64,000 bases of DNA from Rhodamnia argentea (GCF_020921035.1 NC_063154.1:30389948-30453947), one strand, 5' to 3'. Positions 11,195-24,151 are shown, counted from the stretch's first letter. Notes: generated from the letters alone by a model not told the origin. Numbers and translations are program-made.

Positions 11195-11535
11195 TTTAAT
11201 TTGAATTAATACTACAAAAAATCTGAAGTTAATACACTTAAAATAAATTTGCTATAAATTATTTTTTTTAATTACTAAAAATTTTAAATTAATACACATG
11301 TGATAAATTTATCATAAATTGGTACACATGTAATAAATTTACCCTCGGTTAATCTTCGTTAAATTTTATCGTCAAATTGTTGATTTAGATGATACATGGC
11401 AATTGCCAAATTTTTACTTTCTATTTGTCAAAAAGTGTATCAATTTGAGATTTTTCGTGATATTGATTTAATTTAACAGTAACTAATGAAAGGTAAATTT
11501 GTTATAAATTGTTGATTTAAAGGGTAATAAATATC
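11195..11535. repeat. Dispersed repeat upstream of EXO-like gene
   Basis: Repeated units of the type 'TTAATAC(T)AC(A)AAAAATC' and 'ACACATGTGATAAATTTA', with an inverted counterpart near 11,440-11,470 ('TTTGAGATTTTTCGTGATATTG'). This is the same dispersed family as at 2,995, 16,690, 18,915 and 30,495. It lies about 170 bp upstream of the EXO-like start and so forms part of its distal promoter. Confidence 0.5.
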
Positions 11536-11773
11536 CACTCGTTGTTATAGAATTAAATAATTTATGCAACGCATGAGAAATTATCGAAACCGCATTATAT
11601 GAGATAAAATAAATTTGAAACGTTGAAAATTATGGACCTCTTGCTTGTCTGCTAGATAATCTTTTAAGGACCAAAACCTAAAGAAAAAAAACACTTTCAT
11701 ATACCTAGATAAAAACTAGCTTTATTTTTTACATAACCAAGAAAAAGGCCAGAATTCTTCCTCTTGCACATGA

Positions 11774-12390
11774 GGGCACGCATGACAACAATTTTATTTC
11801 ATTGTTAAAACAGGTTTGAAACAGAAATCTATTTAATAATGCAATTTAAAATTTCTATTTCCCAAAATTATAGGAATCAATCTCTCAAGCAAGAAGTCCA
11901 ACTTAAGCCGTATTTTTCATCTTTGAATGTGGAATTTTGCAATCACCTCCAGGGTTCTTTGCATCTGGATAATAAAATTTTGTCCCGAAATAGGTTTGGA
12001 ATTTCTAAGTATAAATTGTCTAGTTTTCTATTTCTAGAATAGAAATAGAATTAAGAATTTTTCTTATTGTTTACTCTCTCTCTCTCTTGCGTACGATGTC
12101 CCTCTCTCTCGCATTCCTGCCGTCGATCTTTGGTCCCCAATCACCTCTCTCTCGCCCCTATTGATGGTCATTTGCCTCCGGTCTCTGGACCTTGGTTCTC
12201 ATTCTCCCTACGCCATCAGCTAGCCGAGGCCCAACGATCGATATCCATAGCTATTTTATGTTATTATTAACCGAATTTCTGTTTAGGGAATAGATATTTT
12301 GTGTCGTTATCAAACATGTGTATCCGCTCAAAAGCTCATTTATGAAATAAAAATAGAGTTCGAAAAGAGAATAGTTATCATTCACATCCT
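11774..12390. mobile_element. MITE-like element, family 'GGGTGCNAATGATAA'
   Basis: Left end GGGCACGCATGACAACAATT and, on the opposite strand, right end AGGATGTGAATGATAACTATT are diverged inverted repeats. Internal features (pyrimidine-rich 'TTTACTCTCTCTCTCTC', 'GTTATTATTAACCGAATTTCT', 'TTATCAAACATGTGTATCC') recur in the same order in the element at 40,771-41,387. No coding potential and no certain target duplication. Confidence 0.55.
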
Positions 12391-13551
12391 AATTAACTGT
12401 TATTATATTATTTATTAGGTGATTCTTGTTAGTAGCTGACGTGGCTAATGATAATGATGTGATATATCGAGGGAAAGTAATTTACACCAAGGAAAAAAGA
12501 GCAATGTCTAAACCGTCTCTGTCCTCAACCCAAGTAACCCCTCTCCTGCCTCCTTTCATCATCCTTCACCGCTGCAATAGATCTTTTGTGCCTTTTTCAA
12601 AAAGAAAATTGATTATGTAACGGTCTTTAAGTGACTGTAAGATTAACCGTCTATTTAAAAAAAAATAAGTAAAAAATTATATCGAGATTCATTTTTTTAA
12701 GAATTTGTGGCTCACAACATATCGTTATTCTCATAATTACCAAAACATTGTTATACTAACAAAGACCCATTTCGAAAAAGCTGTTGTCACTAACGAAGTC
12801 ATTCTTGTAGTAGTATGAAATAAAGGGCTCATCGGCAGCAACGGCAACGTGCAATGAGAGATGGAGAGAGGGGTTCGCGGGATTGAGGATTGAGATGAGT
12901 TTATGAAAAGTTATTTAAATCACTCATTTTTTCAAACGAACTCTTAATGTCATTTTTTTTTTCGCTCCTAATGCAGATTATTTTCCCTTAGAATCTTCAA
13001 ATAAGCGATTTAATTATGAAAATACCATTTGCCACGTAGGGTCGCCTAAACTAACAAATCAACGACGACCATTTTGGTCCGAATCGCCTTCACTCGTGAA
13101 GTTGGGATCACGTATTTTCGCCTTAGGATTTTTATTTTTGGTTCTTTTTATTTGGGGGTTTTGGTAACATGCGATGACGCGGAATGGTCGCTTGCGCAAT
13201 AGCGAGTGTGCACAAAATCGCGAGACGAGAGAAAGAATTCGGTCAACGCCAAAGTCAAAGTCGTTGCCACGTGGAGAGAATCGGTTGGTGGGAGATGTGG
13301 GGATGGCAGTCTCTGCAAGGCTGTAAGTGGGGTCCTAGGGATGACGTGGGAGCCTGAGTTGTAGGTGGGGAAGGCTCGTGGTAGCTTCTTGGTTGGCGAC
13401 CCCGACACTTTAGGGGCTCTAGACCTCCCCCATGCACGCCAATTTTGAAGAGCCGCCCCGCCCAACCTCTTTTTTTTTTTTTTTAATAAAAAGAGAATGT
13501 AACAATAAAAAAATAAAATACATAATAATAATTATTATTATATTTTTCTTT
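12391..13551. other. Intergenic, no gene seen
   Basis: AT-rich with T runs near 12,950 and 13,471. The segment 13,180-13,460 is more GC-rich and has short open frames on the minus strand, but these overlap each other and resemble no known protein. Confidence 0.4.
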
Positions 13552-13848
13552 TCAGATAATTACCGTAAGAAACTTTGAATTTTGCAATCCATATTCAAAG
13601 CCAAGGGCAAAATCGTCATTTCTCATCAACAACGTCCTAAGAGCACTTATTAAACATCCAAACAAGGAAAGAGTCCCATTTCCGATGCACGCCTGATCCA
13701 TGTTTCGTGAAATCGGCACATCAGAAATTAACGCAGCTTCTTCATTAAGTTTGATTAACCGGTGCCTCGAGACACTCATCAATAGAACCTCGACCAACCC
13801 GGCCATCCCGGTAAGATCAATTTCCCTTTTCTTGTTTGGGAGGGGCAA
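13552..13848 (-). other. Unrecognised open frame, possible exon relic
   Basis: An uninterrupted minus-strand frame of 98 codons that begins at a TTG; the first ATG is 15 codons in (MAGLVEVLLMSVSRHRL). It reads smoothly through NEEAALISDVPISRNMDQ and GNGTLSLFGCLISALRTLLM, and has a non-random, protein-like composition. I do not recognise it. It ends just before copy B of the duplicated segment begins. It may be an exon of a lost gene, or chance. Confidence 0.2.
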
Positions 13849-13949
13849 GCTAAGAATTCCATCATAATCAAAGTTGGGAAAGAAAGGGAAATTTGGAGGA
13901 CCACAAAGGAGTTATTCAACGTTGTATTGCTGGAGAGGGAGGATTGAGC

Positions 13950-14148
13950 TAGACGTGGCCAATTTATCCAAACCGCCGGTTTCGGTTCCTAAAAAAGGTG
14001 GAACCACCGATTCTCGAGCCTAACGGCTCTTTTCCCTCGAGCCTCTCCCTTTAAAAAAAAAAAAAGGGTCAAAATTGGCCTCGTGTCGGAACCATGGGCC
14101 CGATCAACGGGCCAGTTCCACGCTTTTGATTTCATTTGGCCATGTCGA
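13950..14148. mobile_element. hAT MITE, 199 bp, inserted in copy B
   Basis: It begins TAGACGTGGCCAA and ends TTTGGCCATGTCGA, giving inverted termini. The flanks are an 8-bp direct repeat with one mismatch, GATTGAGC (13,942-13,949) and GGTTGAGC (14,149-14,156). Copy A at about 75-105 ('GGATAGGGAGCTCGAGATATT') is the empty site. The interior contains the family signature 'CGGCTCTTTTCCCTCGAGCCT' and an A-rich run. Confidence 0.85.
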
Positions 14149-15500
14149 GGTTGAGCTCGGATATTACGTCGGGGGATAAATGGTAAGAGTGTGTGGTATG
14201 GCATCAAATTGTTTCGTTCGCTGGCATACATGGGGAAAAAGAGTAAAAAAAAAAAAAAAAGAGGGAGGGGGGGAGAGAGAGAGAAAGGGGGGGTGGGGTG
14301 CGTGGGTGGGATTAGGGGGGCTGTGTCACTGTGTGTGCATTTATCACACCTTCCCAAAAGCCTCCTTCCTTTTCCTAGAAAGCCTCCCTCCTTTTCCTAG
14401 AACTTTGTGTCTAGACCCCGACAAAATCGAACTCTCTTTCATGTTTTGATCCCTTTCTCCAAATTTCTATGTTCCCTTTACCTTTTGTAATCCGACATAT
14501 GAACTCGTTCCGAAAGTGCGGACGGACCAATTTCGACCTCACCCCGTTCACACGACATTAACACCATCCACAGACGAAAAACGTGTTTGCACGCAAAAAA
14601 AATATGGACATGGTTGGAGAAAGATGCACTTTATTTGTGCGTCGACCCGAATTATGAGACGCCGGTACGAATTGTCGGTCATGTTTAGACCCGTGAAAGT
14701 TGTTTACATTCAAGATGTTCTCTTATGAAGAGGAATGTGTAGATAAATACTGGATTAATGATAGGATCCCTAGTTTCACAGATCAAATATGTGCCGGCCA
14801 AAGTTTTTATTCAAATTTCGAGTGGCGTGCGCAATCGAACTTTTTTTTTTTGGGGGTCAGGCAATCGAACTTATTTCGGTCGCGTAATTTCTACGCGCGC
14901 AAAGCCAATTTTCAGTCGTGAATGCTCGAATAAGATGTTTATGTATGTCAAATAGCACGCATGGGACTTCAGCATAAAAACTTCTTATATAACCAAATAA
15001 ATAACTTTCAGGACACTAGTTCTCTTTAATGATATTAATCAATATTTTAACAATCGAAAGCATGTCTTTTTGCAAGGGTTAGTAAATATGTTAAGCAAAG
15101 TGCGTCTTGCCAATAATTAACATAAATCTAAAAGGACCGCTTATATGTTATTAATTTTCTCAGAAGTGTTTAGTGTGTATGCTCGTCAATAGCTTATTTG
15201 ATAAAAATTCTGTTCTCGAAAATAAATTCTAAGCAAAAAATATTGTTTTCTAAATTCCGAAAATAGAGAAATATATATATTTTTTACTTCCTATTTATGT
15301 TCCAAATCCATTTCATCGGGGACCATAAAAATTAACTAACGCTATCACATAGTTTTTTTGCTTTTTTACTGTTCCTAAAAACAATAAGAATATGAATAAG
15401 ATAAATAAGAGCGTCACCAAATAAATCCTAAATAACTCGATATTAGGATATTGTGAAACGTTAATGTATTAATTATTTTGCGTTATATGCAAAATGAATG

Positions 15501-15561
15501 TCTCGAAAATCAAACGTAATCTCTCTTTTTTTTTTTTGTCTCGAAAATCGAACGTAATCTC
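15501..15561 (+). repeat. Short direct duplication
   Basis: 'TCTCGAAAATC(A/G)AACGTAATCTC' occurs twice, separated by a T run (15,526-15,537). It has the look of replication slippage. Confidence 0.6.
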
Positions 15562-16689
15562 GATAAATCTATTTAATCGATGTCTTGGGAATATTCTTTA
15601 AGAAGAAATATTACTATATATGTGTATGTATTTATAACCCTTGGATTAGGTGCAAGAATCAAGCAAATAATCACAAAACGACAATATCAACCGTCCGACG
15701 ACAGTGCTTCTCATCTGATCTTTATCTACATCGAACGAGGGGGGACGTTGTTCCGCGGCAAAGGAGCAGGGAAAAGCTGTCGCGCAGCGGGTGTGTAAAA
15801 ATAGACGCGACATAGGATGACGTCAGCTAGTTTGGGTGCGCGCGTAGGTAGGTGCCAGAGGGTAAATAAAGCGTCTCCGTGCTTGCCAGTGACCCGAATC
15901 CACCGAACCATAGGAAAAGATAATTCGGAAATTTACTGACTTCCCCTTTGGACCACAAACGACAATGACTTGCCCGTCACGGATCGTGTGAATCGCCACT
16001 GTTGATCTTTCACAAGATGAGCGATCGTCGTTCGCCCGATCCACGGGACTCGAATTTGAATCCGTGGATGGGTAAGTCGAGTCCAAAATGGTTTCGTTCA
16101 TTTAATCTATTTTGATTTATTTTCATGCACAATACAAATTTAATAACTCATATCTCATTCAATCCATACTTAATTCGATCCATATTACTGAAGAACTTCC
16201 ATATTTAATCAAATTTATGAAAACTCGTAAACAAACCTATGTGAGAGCACGAGGTAAGTAAACGTGAGATTGAGTGACAGGGAAGAGAGAGTTATAGATG
16301 TGGATTAGATTTAGGAAAAAAACCCAAAAATCATGAAATGTAGAAAATCCATTTAGCACTTTTTTTGACAAAATCCCAAACTTTTGCTATGTGACATATT
16401 TGCTCTAAATTTTTAGCACATATTTACCCCAAATATTTTTTGTACATCAAAATTTTGACACTTTACCTCAAAATTTGGGCTAAATGTGTCACATCCATAA
16501 GTTTGTTTTAATCAATATAACAATGGATTAACAAATTTAGTGTAAATTACATGCGTACAAGTTTAGGATTTTTAAGAAAAGTTTGGGATAAATAGTCCTA
16601 TGATATTAGGGTTTTTAGTGGCTTTTTACCTTAGATTTAAGTAAATTGTGAATCCATTTAACACCCTTATTATTTTGGACTTTACATTT

Positions 16690-17265
16690 AAACTCATAAC
16701 TAATCAATATAACAATGGTTAATACCATGAAAAATCTCCAAATTGATATATCTATACTTTTGTCCACGATAAAATCATTAAACTAGTATATTTTTGTATT
16801 GACTACTAAAACCTAAAGTGATACTTAAGTTTGAGAAACAAATTTACCATAAAAGTAATTCCCCAAATTGTTTTTGACCACTAAACCTAAGTGGTCTGAC
16901 AATTTTCAATAATTTTTTTTCACCAAGAAAAATCCTAAACCGGTACATCCGTGACAAATTTACCTTCCATTAAATTGGATTAATACCACGAAAAATCCTA
17001 AATTGATAAATATGTGACAAATAGAGGGTAAAAATCATAAACCGGTATATTCATAAACTACCACATGCCATCCAACTTTGCAATTTCATGGTTAGATTTA
17101 ACGAAAATTAATGGAGAATAAATTTATCATATGTGTATCAATTTGGGGTAAATTTATCACAAGTGTACCAATTTGATATTTTTGGTAGTTAAAAAAATTA
17201 TTTGAGTAAATTTATCACAAGTGTACCAAGTTATTAGTTTTTCGTGGTATTAACCCATATAACAA
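16690..17265. repeat. Multiple units of the 'TTAATACCA..AAAATC' family
   Basis: Several abutting units share 'TTAATACCA(C/T)GAAAAATC', 'AAATTGATA..TATGTGACAAAT' and the inverted form ending 'TTTTTCGTGGTATTAACCC' at about 17,238-17,256. It is probably a cluster of nested insertions of one small non-autonomous element. Copy A has a shorter equivalent interval (between 1,560 and 2,270). Confidence 0.5.
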
Positions 17266-17352
17266 TTCAGCCCATTGAATATGGGCTAAAAAAATGAGAT
17301 TATGAGCCATTTTGACAGGTCTATTAGAATCCAAGCAAGAAATTCTGGCGCG

Positions 17353-17355
<3 letters not shown>

Positions 17356-17400
<45 letters not shown>
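17356..17400. repeat. (GA)n microsatellite
   Basis: An uninterrupted GA dinucleotide run of about 22 units. Confidence 0.98.
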
Positions 17401-17403
<3 letters not shown>

Positions 17404-18914
17404 TAGTTCGGATTAGAAGCATCGAATCATGGGCAACTACCCTATTCACACTCACAAGAATGTATCGACAAAGTTACGAACAACCGTGACGCTATTGGCG
17501 TTGGGGGTGTTAGGAATCGGCGTACAATCAAAAACTCTATAGTGCATTCAATTCTCCATAGATTGTGACTCCTACGATTTCCATGTCCATGTGAGGCGAT
17601 GTATATCTTTGTTTGTCCTCCGATACATGTTATTTATCCCTAGACATGCTTGATTTTTTTATGTGATTTATTTGATCAATTAAAATCAATCGACTTTGGC
17701 CATATCTTTCTTTATTTCTAATTAAAGGAAATTTTCTCCTATCATGTTCTGTTTAGTTGGATACAAGTTATGGCAATCACACGTGTGCAAACTTAACTAA
17801 AATTGAGAGTACACGGCATCCATGCTTGTGACCCACCAATCGAAGACGTGATTGGAGGATCCAATCCGAGATGGAGGAAAACACGACCCTCGTTTCAATT
17901 TTCCACCGATCGTTTTCGCAGTGACCGCCTTGGTCAAATAGAAAGCAATCGTTAATAAAGAAATAGAGAAATTATTCCAATATTATAGTTGGCGAAGAGA
18001 GAGTGTACACACACGTTGTGAAAACAATTTGTTCACCGATTAATAAAATTTTCCATTTTCCCTTTTCTTTGTTGAATTTAGGAAGCAAAAAATGGCATCG
18101 GGAACGGAAAGGAAAAAGGGCAAAGAAGACGAAACAAGAGCAAGAGGGCGGAAATTCCATAATTTCAAGGCGAGAATCACGTGCGTGAAAGCGGCGGCAC
18201 GTGGGGGCGTGGGGAGTCGGCAAGAGCAAGCAGACAAACTCGGGGTCAACACTCGTAGAAAACACCCGCGTATGATGCCAAGGCCAGACCCCACACTCGC
18301 TTTTTACAAAGTTTGTCGTCAAAGATTTTGGCTTTTGGCCCACTTTATCATTCCTTTGGTTTTTCATTTTTATGAAACCATTTTTCGGCGTGTTGGCTTC
18401 TCGTACACTCATTGGGTGTTCGGAACTGAATCATCGAAGGACCACTTTCTCAAGACCCTTATGCTCAGAGCTCTCAAAATATTCCTTCCACTAAGGTTCT
18501 CAGCCTCAAAAGAGATTTTGTGAGGTGAGGAGGGCCCTCGAAAGTTATCAAGCAGGTTAAAGGGCTTCTCCCAAGCGATATGGAACTTCCTTCCGCATGA
18601 GCTTAACATACACCCGGATTCACCTTAGCCTGACTCTGATACCAACAATTAAGGTTCTCAATTGTAAATCCACATATTATCGTGAGAGATGATATTCTGG
18701 CTTCGCACTCTTCCTCTCGCATAGGAGTGTTGATTTGATTAATTGAGAGATCGTATGGTTAGAAATAATCGACATTTTAGCATATTTCTTTTAGGAATAT
18801 CTTTTAGGAGATGAAATTGTTCATTTCTACAAATATTACATATTTATCATCCAAAATGAAAATCTCCCCTCTGTTGGAGTCATTCAAGCTTGAGTAACGC
18901 TTGCGGATATATAT

Positions 18915-19330
18915 TATTAGGGTTAATACCATTAAAAATCTCAAACCGATGCTTTCCTAACACTTTAACAATTGAATTTTGTCTCACAAGAAATTTCAAA
19001 CCAATGCATTCGTGAAACGTTTACTCTAAATTAGTTTTCCTTCTTACGGAAAAATCTCAAACCAATGTCATCGGTCCAAATCTACCTACACTAAATGCAT
19101 ATGTGTTAGCACAAGCATCAGGTAGTTGCAAGATGGATCCGCAACATGCGTGCTCGACAATCCACATTTTAATAGGATATTGGACGGGACGCTAACGGAT
19201 AATATGTTTTGGGCGGGTATACCAATATGAAATTTTCGCGAGACGAAAATTGATCTAAGGTTAAATGTGTCATGGAGGTATCCGTTTGAAATTTTCAAAG
19301 GTATTAATCCCATATATTAAGATCGACCTA
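18915..19330. repeat. Copy-B counterpart of the dispersed repeat at 2,995
   Basis: It opens GGTTAATACCATTAAAAATC and closes with 'TTTCAAAGGTATTAATCCC'. It lies at the same relative position in copy B as 2,995-3,440 does in copy A, so it was present before the duplication. Confidence 0.6.
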
Positions 19331-20157
19331 TTAATCTAATAACCAAGCTTTACCAAATAATTTGGTTACCCAGAAAAAGGAATATATCTGAATTTGGTTA
19401 ATCAATTTTAAAGCGTGCCTAACATCATAAAAGGACAAGTTTGGTCCTCAAGTCCTCAATGCTCTGGTATGTAAATGCCAAAACGGGGCCGTTTCTTTGT
19501 CCGTACATCTTCCTCATCTTCGCTCCACCTGTCCTCCTTGGTAATATCGTCCCTTCAAAATCAGTTTTGGCCGCACCTTCTTGTCACGACGTCCTTTAGC
19601 TTGATTTCAATGCATGAGATAATTTGGACCTAATACGGCAAAAAAAAAAAAATAAACTAAATTGGGGAACAAGATGGAAATTCGGGCATCGCACGGGCGA
19701 TCGAGGCTGATCGAAAAAGATTATATCTTGATTCCGAGACTTCACGATTGTTATAATTGTTTGTAATTGCTATGAGCCTTCTATCAATTGCGTTTAGAGC
19801 ATCGGTTAACGTTTCGAAAAGATTATTTCATTTGTTACCTTACTTGCTCTTTGCATCACATCATGAGTGCTTCACGTGGATGCGTCGAGGACATCCCCCA
19901 CCAATGATTTGATTCATTGATTTTGCATGCATGCATGCAATGCATCGCACGCTCGCCAATCATTTTGATGGGCCTTTGGATGTGGTCGTGTAACCGAACA
20001 CCGTACCAAGAGAGGTCCGATTTTATATGTGCCCATTTAAAGCCAAATAATTGTAAGAAAATAGCAAAAAATGAAGCTTTTTTCCCATATTTATTTATTT
20101 ATTTATTCATTTCAAAGTGTGATAATTAATGATTTTTCACAATCTCGGTACGTGTTT

Positions 20158-20200
20158 GGATCGGCCTACAAAATTTGGATCGGCCTACAAAATTTGGATC
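20158..20200 (+). repeat. 20-bp tandem duplication
   Basis: 'GGATCGGCCTACAAAATTT' is repeated twice head to tail and followed by a third partial GGATC. Confidence 0.85.
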
Positions 20201-20747
20201 AAGCTGAAAATAGAGAGCGCACAAATTGTAACATCGTGTTGTTCTTGTGTTGTTTTTTTTTTAATCCCGTTCTTTTAGTACTATATGATCAGTAGCAGGT
20301 TACATCTAGACATTAAAAAGTTAGGTATGGATGATGATGATAGTAGGGTCGCAAAAGAGAGGACGAGATCGAACCGCGAAGTGAGCCACCGAGGATTCAT
20401 CGAAGAGCAAGTCTAATTAGACTAGCGTCATATGCCCCCCAAACTCGATTTAACTTGACTTCTTTTTAACTTCCTCCTTCAGCAATTTTCTCCGTCCATT
20501 CTTTTGGAGAATCATTTTTTGATCACAATGCCGCTGATAACAGCGTGTAATTCTTTACTTTTGTAATGTCAATATCGAGATATGTCAATATATACCTTAT
20601 GAAAAATTATATAAATGATTCATGAACTTTAATTTTATATACAATATCGTCCCAATAATTTTTATTTGTTTGACTTGAACTTTGAAATTTGGTTTAATGT
20701 GCAAAGTCATCCCTAGACTTTTATTTTATTCAATGTGGTTCTTGAAC

Positions 20748-21116
20748 AAAAAAATTATTCAAAAAATCTTAAACCTCTTGCACCTTTTGTTAATTCGATT
20801 CAAAATATTTTCACATTTTGTCAATTGAGTCCATCCGATTAATTTTGGCCGAAAATCGCTGGCATGGACGCTAGTGTTGACATGAAAATTTTTTAATGTT
20901 ATTTTAATTTTTTTCTTTCTTTTTTCGTTAAAAAATGTTAATTTCAATGCTGGAAAGTGGTCGGCATCCACATCAGTGATTTCTTGCCAAAATTAATCGG
21001 ATATATTCAATTGAAAAAAATATAAAAAGGTTTAGGAATGAATTGGCAAAATCAAAAATTTTATGATTGAATTAAGAAAAGTGCAACAAATTTAGAAATT
21101 TTTGGATAAATTTTCA
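20748..21116. mobile_element. Mutator-like MITE, 369 bp
   Basis: Both arms are inverted versions of each other: 'AAAAATTATTCAAAAAATCTT' at the left and 'GAAAATTTATCCAAAAATTT' read inward from the right, then 'TTGCAC', 'TCAATTGA', 'CCGATTAATTTTGG' and 'GCATGGACG/GATGTGGATG'. It is flanked by a 9-bp direct repeat with two mismatches, TTCTTGAAC (20,739-20,747) and TCCTTGAAT (21,117-21,125). Same arm family as the outer element at 5,186-7,391. It sits inside an older foldback repeat (about 20,600-21,240) related to 3,511-3,912. Confidence 0.7.
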
Positions 21117-23179
21117 TCCTTGAATCATATTAAATAAAATAAAAATTTAAAAATAATATTACATATTAAATTAAAATTAAGCGATCATATTGAACAAATC
21201 AAATAGCTGCGTATCATGTCGCACGTCAAATAAAAAATTAAGTATCGTTTATGACAAATACTACTGAAATTCTCTGGAGGAATGAGTCGAGACAATTATT
21301 AAAAATTGCAGATAACTACGAGAGAGGCCAGTCCAGTCCCCGACCAACGTGCACAGACATAAATGGTGAATGGGACAAGTCGTACAATTTCCCACAAAAC
21401 ATAAATTTGACAAAGATTGCTGCGAATCGATCGATCCAACGGCTGAGATTGGATTAGGTCCCCTCGGATGCTGGCCTTCACTGTTGAGTCCCATTAATGA
21501 GGATGAACTAGCGACACGTGCGCGTGACAACGACGACTCCGACAGCGAAGTCAAACCATTGACTGGAAGAAACCATGAGATCATCTTCATCTTGAACATG
21601 ATTTCTCTAATTAAGCCAATTAAATAGTCTATACCTGCAATATTGCGAACATAATAATGGAAGGAAGGAGAAAGGGCACATCTTAAAGTGCACATTTATA
21701 GCAATTTTGTGGAATATATATATTATGGAAGTATAGTTTTTGATAATTAAAAATAAAAAGTAAAATTCTCTCTTTTGGCGTTCTCACAAAAAAACCAAAA
21801 TTTTTCCCCCAAATATAACATAATTTGTGTTAGAAAATTCAACCAAAAAAATTTGAAATAAAATGAAGGAAAACCATATGTATTTGAAGAGCGTATAAAG
21901 CGCTATGGAATACTTTTAATAATTTAGGTGACGTGTCTTGTCTTTTTGTTCCGGCAAAGGTTAGAGAACATCGGCATCAGATCACTGGTTTTTGCAAGTA
22001 GTGAACAATGCAAAATAAGCGATCTCGCACATTGTAAAATTCGAACTATTTAAGGTCTATTATGTTTGAACTTAGAGGTGAGCTTAAACAATAAGCGAAT
22101 AGGGTTTTAGGTAGCAAGTGCACATCTTTTAATATCACATATAATTATTGCAAGTGGGAGACTTCAATTCATCATCTTGAAGAATTATTCAACCTTACAT
22201 TGGCGGCCGACACGGTCATTTATTTTTTTTTGTTTATATAGGAGGATGTCGTTATTATAAATGTTAATGCTATACAGTTATGTGGTCTATAATTGTATAT
22301 GTTATCGAAAAATAATATAATTAATTTGTGGTCAAGATTGTCACCATCGGATTGTGATGTGGACAGTTCCAATTATTGGTCCATTTTGACAGACTTGTAC
22401 TTTGATTAGGCGAGTCAGATTAAATTATCTTTTCTTTTCTAGGCAGGCGTTGAAATGGCTTCTCTATGTGTATGGTTTGGCTTTCTCGTGACTCGTTGCA
22501 CTGTCAAATTGAAGTGTTGTTTAAAATATTGATTCTCATGTTGAATAATGATAAGGTTAGATGAAGTATGACAACTTCGTGGGTTGCCTTTTGTAAGGGT
22601 GAGCAATCGGAGAGGTTCAATCCGAAAACCAAACCGAGCATAACCGGCCTTACTAGGCCAATTCGAAATTGGTTCAGATGGGGATCGATTTGATTCTTCA
22701 CTAAAAAAAGTTTGAAGACTAGCCTTGATCGATCTCAAGTAGAATCGGTTCCAAGTTTCGTTCTTAGATTCAACCGATATTGAACCAATTCAAAACCGAA
22801 CACTAGAAGTCTATTAATTAATAACTTTTGCAAAAAAATTAATAAAGTTGAACACTCCAACATAAGTAGGCAACTGTGAACCGGCTTTGACTGGGTATAT
22901 GTCATGTTCCTGATCTAAAACTTATCTGATTCCCGATCTAGAATTTACCTACCTTGAAATCTATCATTTCATATCTTTGATCAACTATAACGATGCCATT
23001 TTCTCCTCTCTTCTCTCTCTCCCACCTCCCAACCAAGTAGCCGTCTCCGCCGAGCCCTCATCGATGGTGGGGGAATGGTGTAAGTAGTCATTGTAGTGTA
23101 ATGGGATACAACTACTAGAGAGTCCCGCAAAAGCGACACACATTTCTTCTATACAAAACTACCAAAGGGTGCTTAGAAT

Positions 23180-23601
23180 TAAGGATGTCAAAACCAAACT
23201 GAAAAATCGAACCGAACTTCTAAGCCAGCAAAATTAAATCGAAAATTTTGTGCATTTCGGTTCAGATTCGATTTTCGGTTAAGTTAATTGAAAAATAACC
23301 ATTCTTTTTGTTCAATTCGATTATTTCAGTTTGGATAATCAAATCACACTGAAAATCTCTAAAATGAATATATATCTTTTGTTTTTTCCTTTTTTGGTGC
23401 AAAGGGCCGATGGGACCATCAAAATAAGAATAAAAATCGAAAAAAGAAAAATTGAAAAGCGAATTGAGCCAAACCTAAGCGAGGTATGATTCATATTTAG
23501 TTTGGGACGAGATTCGATTCAATTCAAGCTTACATCCTAATGGTTAACTTCTATTCGATTTTCTTAAAAGATCGAATCGAACTGAATTATTGACACCCCT
23601 A
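23180..23601. mobile_element. hAT MITE, 422 bp
   Basis: The left end TAAGGATGTCA and right end (opposite strand) TAGGGGTGTCA are inverted. The flanks CTTAGAAT (23,172-23,179) and CTTAAAAT (23,602-23,609) are an 8-bp direct repeat with one mismatch. The interior has 'AATCGAACCGAA' and 'TTCGATT' motifs and no ORF. Confidence 0.75.
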
Positions 23602-23639
23602 CTTAAAATTACTTTAGGGTTACTGTCGAGAGGCAAGGA

Positions 23640-23974
23640 AACAAAAAAAGGAGGGAGAGAAGGGGAAAAAAAAACCCCCCCCCCCCCCCCCCTCTCCCAT
23701 ACCCCCCCCCCCCCCAAAACCAACACCCAACCAGGAAAAAAAAAAAAAAAAAAAAAAGATTGATTGAGGTTTCACACAAACCCCCCCCCAACAACCAAAC
23801 CCAACACAACCACCCCCCCCCCCCCCACCCCCCCCCCCCCCGGACCAAAAGAAAAAAAAAAACAAAAAAAAACCCAAAGAAAAGCAAAAAAAAAAAAAAA
23901 AAAAAAAAAAAGGAAAAAAACCCCCCCCAAACCCCCCCCCCCACCCCCCCCCCCCCCCCCACCCCCCCCCATAC

Positions 23975-24031
<57 letters not shown>

Positions 24032-24040
24032 AACAACCCC

Positions 24041-24081
<41 letters not shown>

Positions 24082-24112
24082 CCACCCCCACCCCCCCCCA
24101 AAAAAAAAACAA

Positions 24113-24151
<39 letters not shown>

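Larger units (their letters stand above)
13861..22960. repeat. Segmental duplication, copy B
   Basis: Colinear with copy A (anchors in that entry) and with copy C in its second half; for example 21,510-21,610 ('GATTTCTCTAATTAA' context) matches 26,336-26,420, and 22,325-22,560 matches 28,310-28,540. Insertions private to copy B include the hAT MITE at 13,950 and the MITE at 20,748. No gene is seen in its 9.1 kb. Confidence 0.75.
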
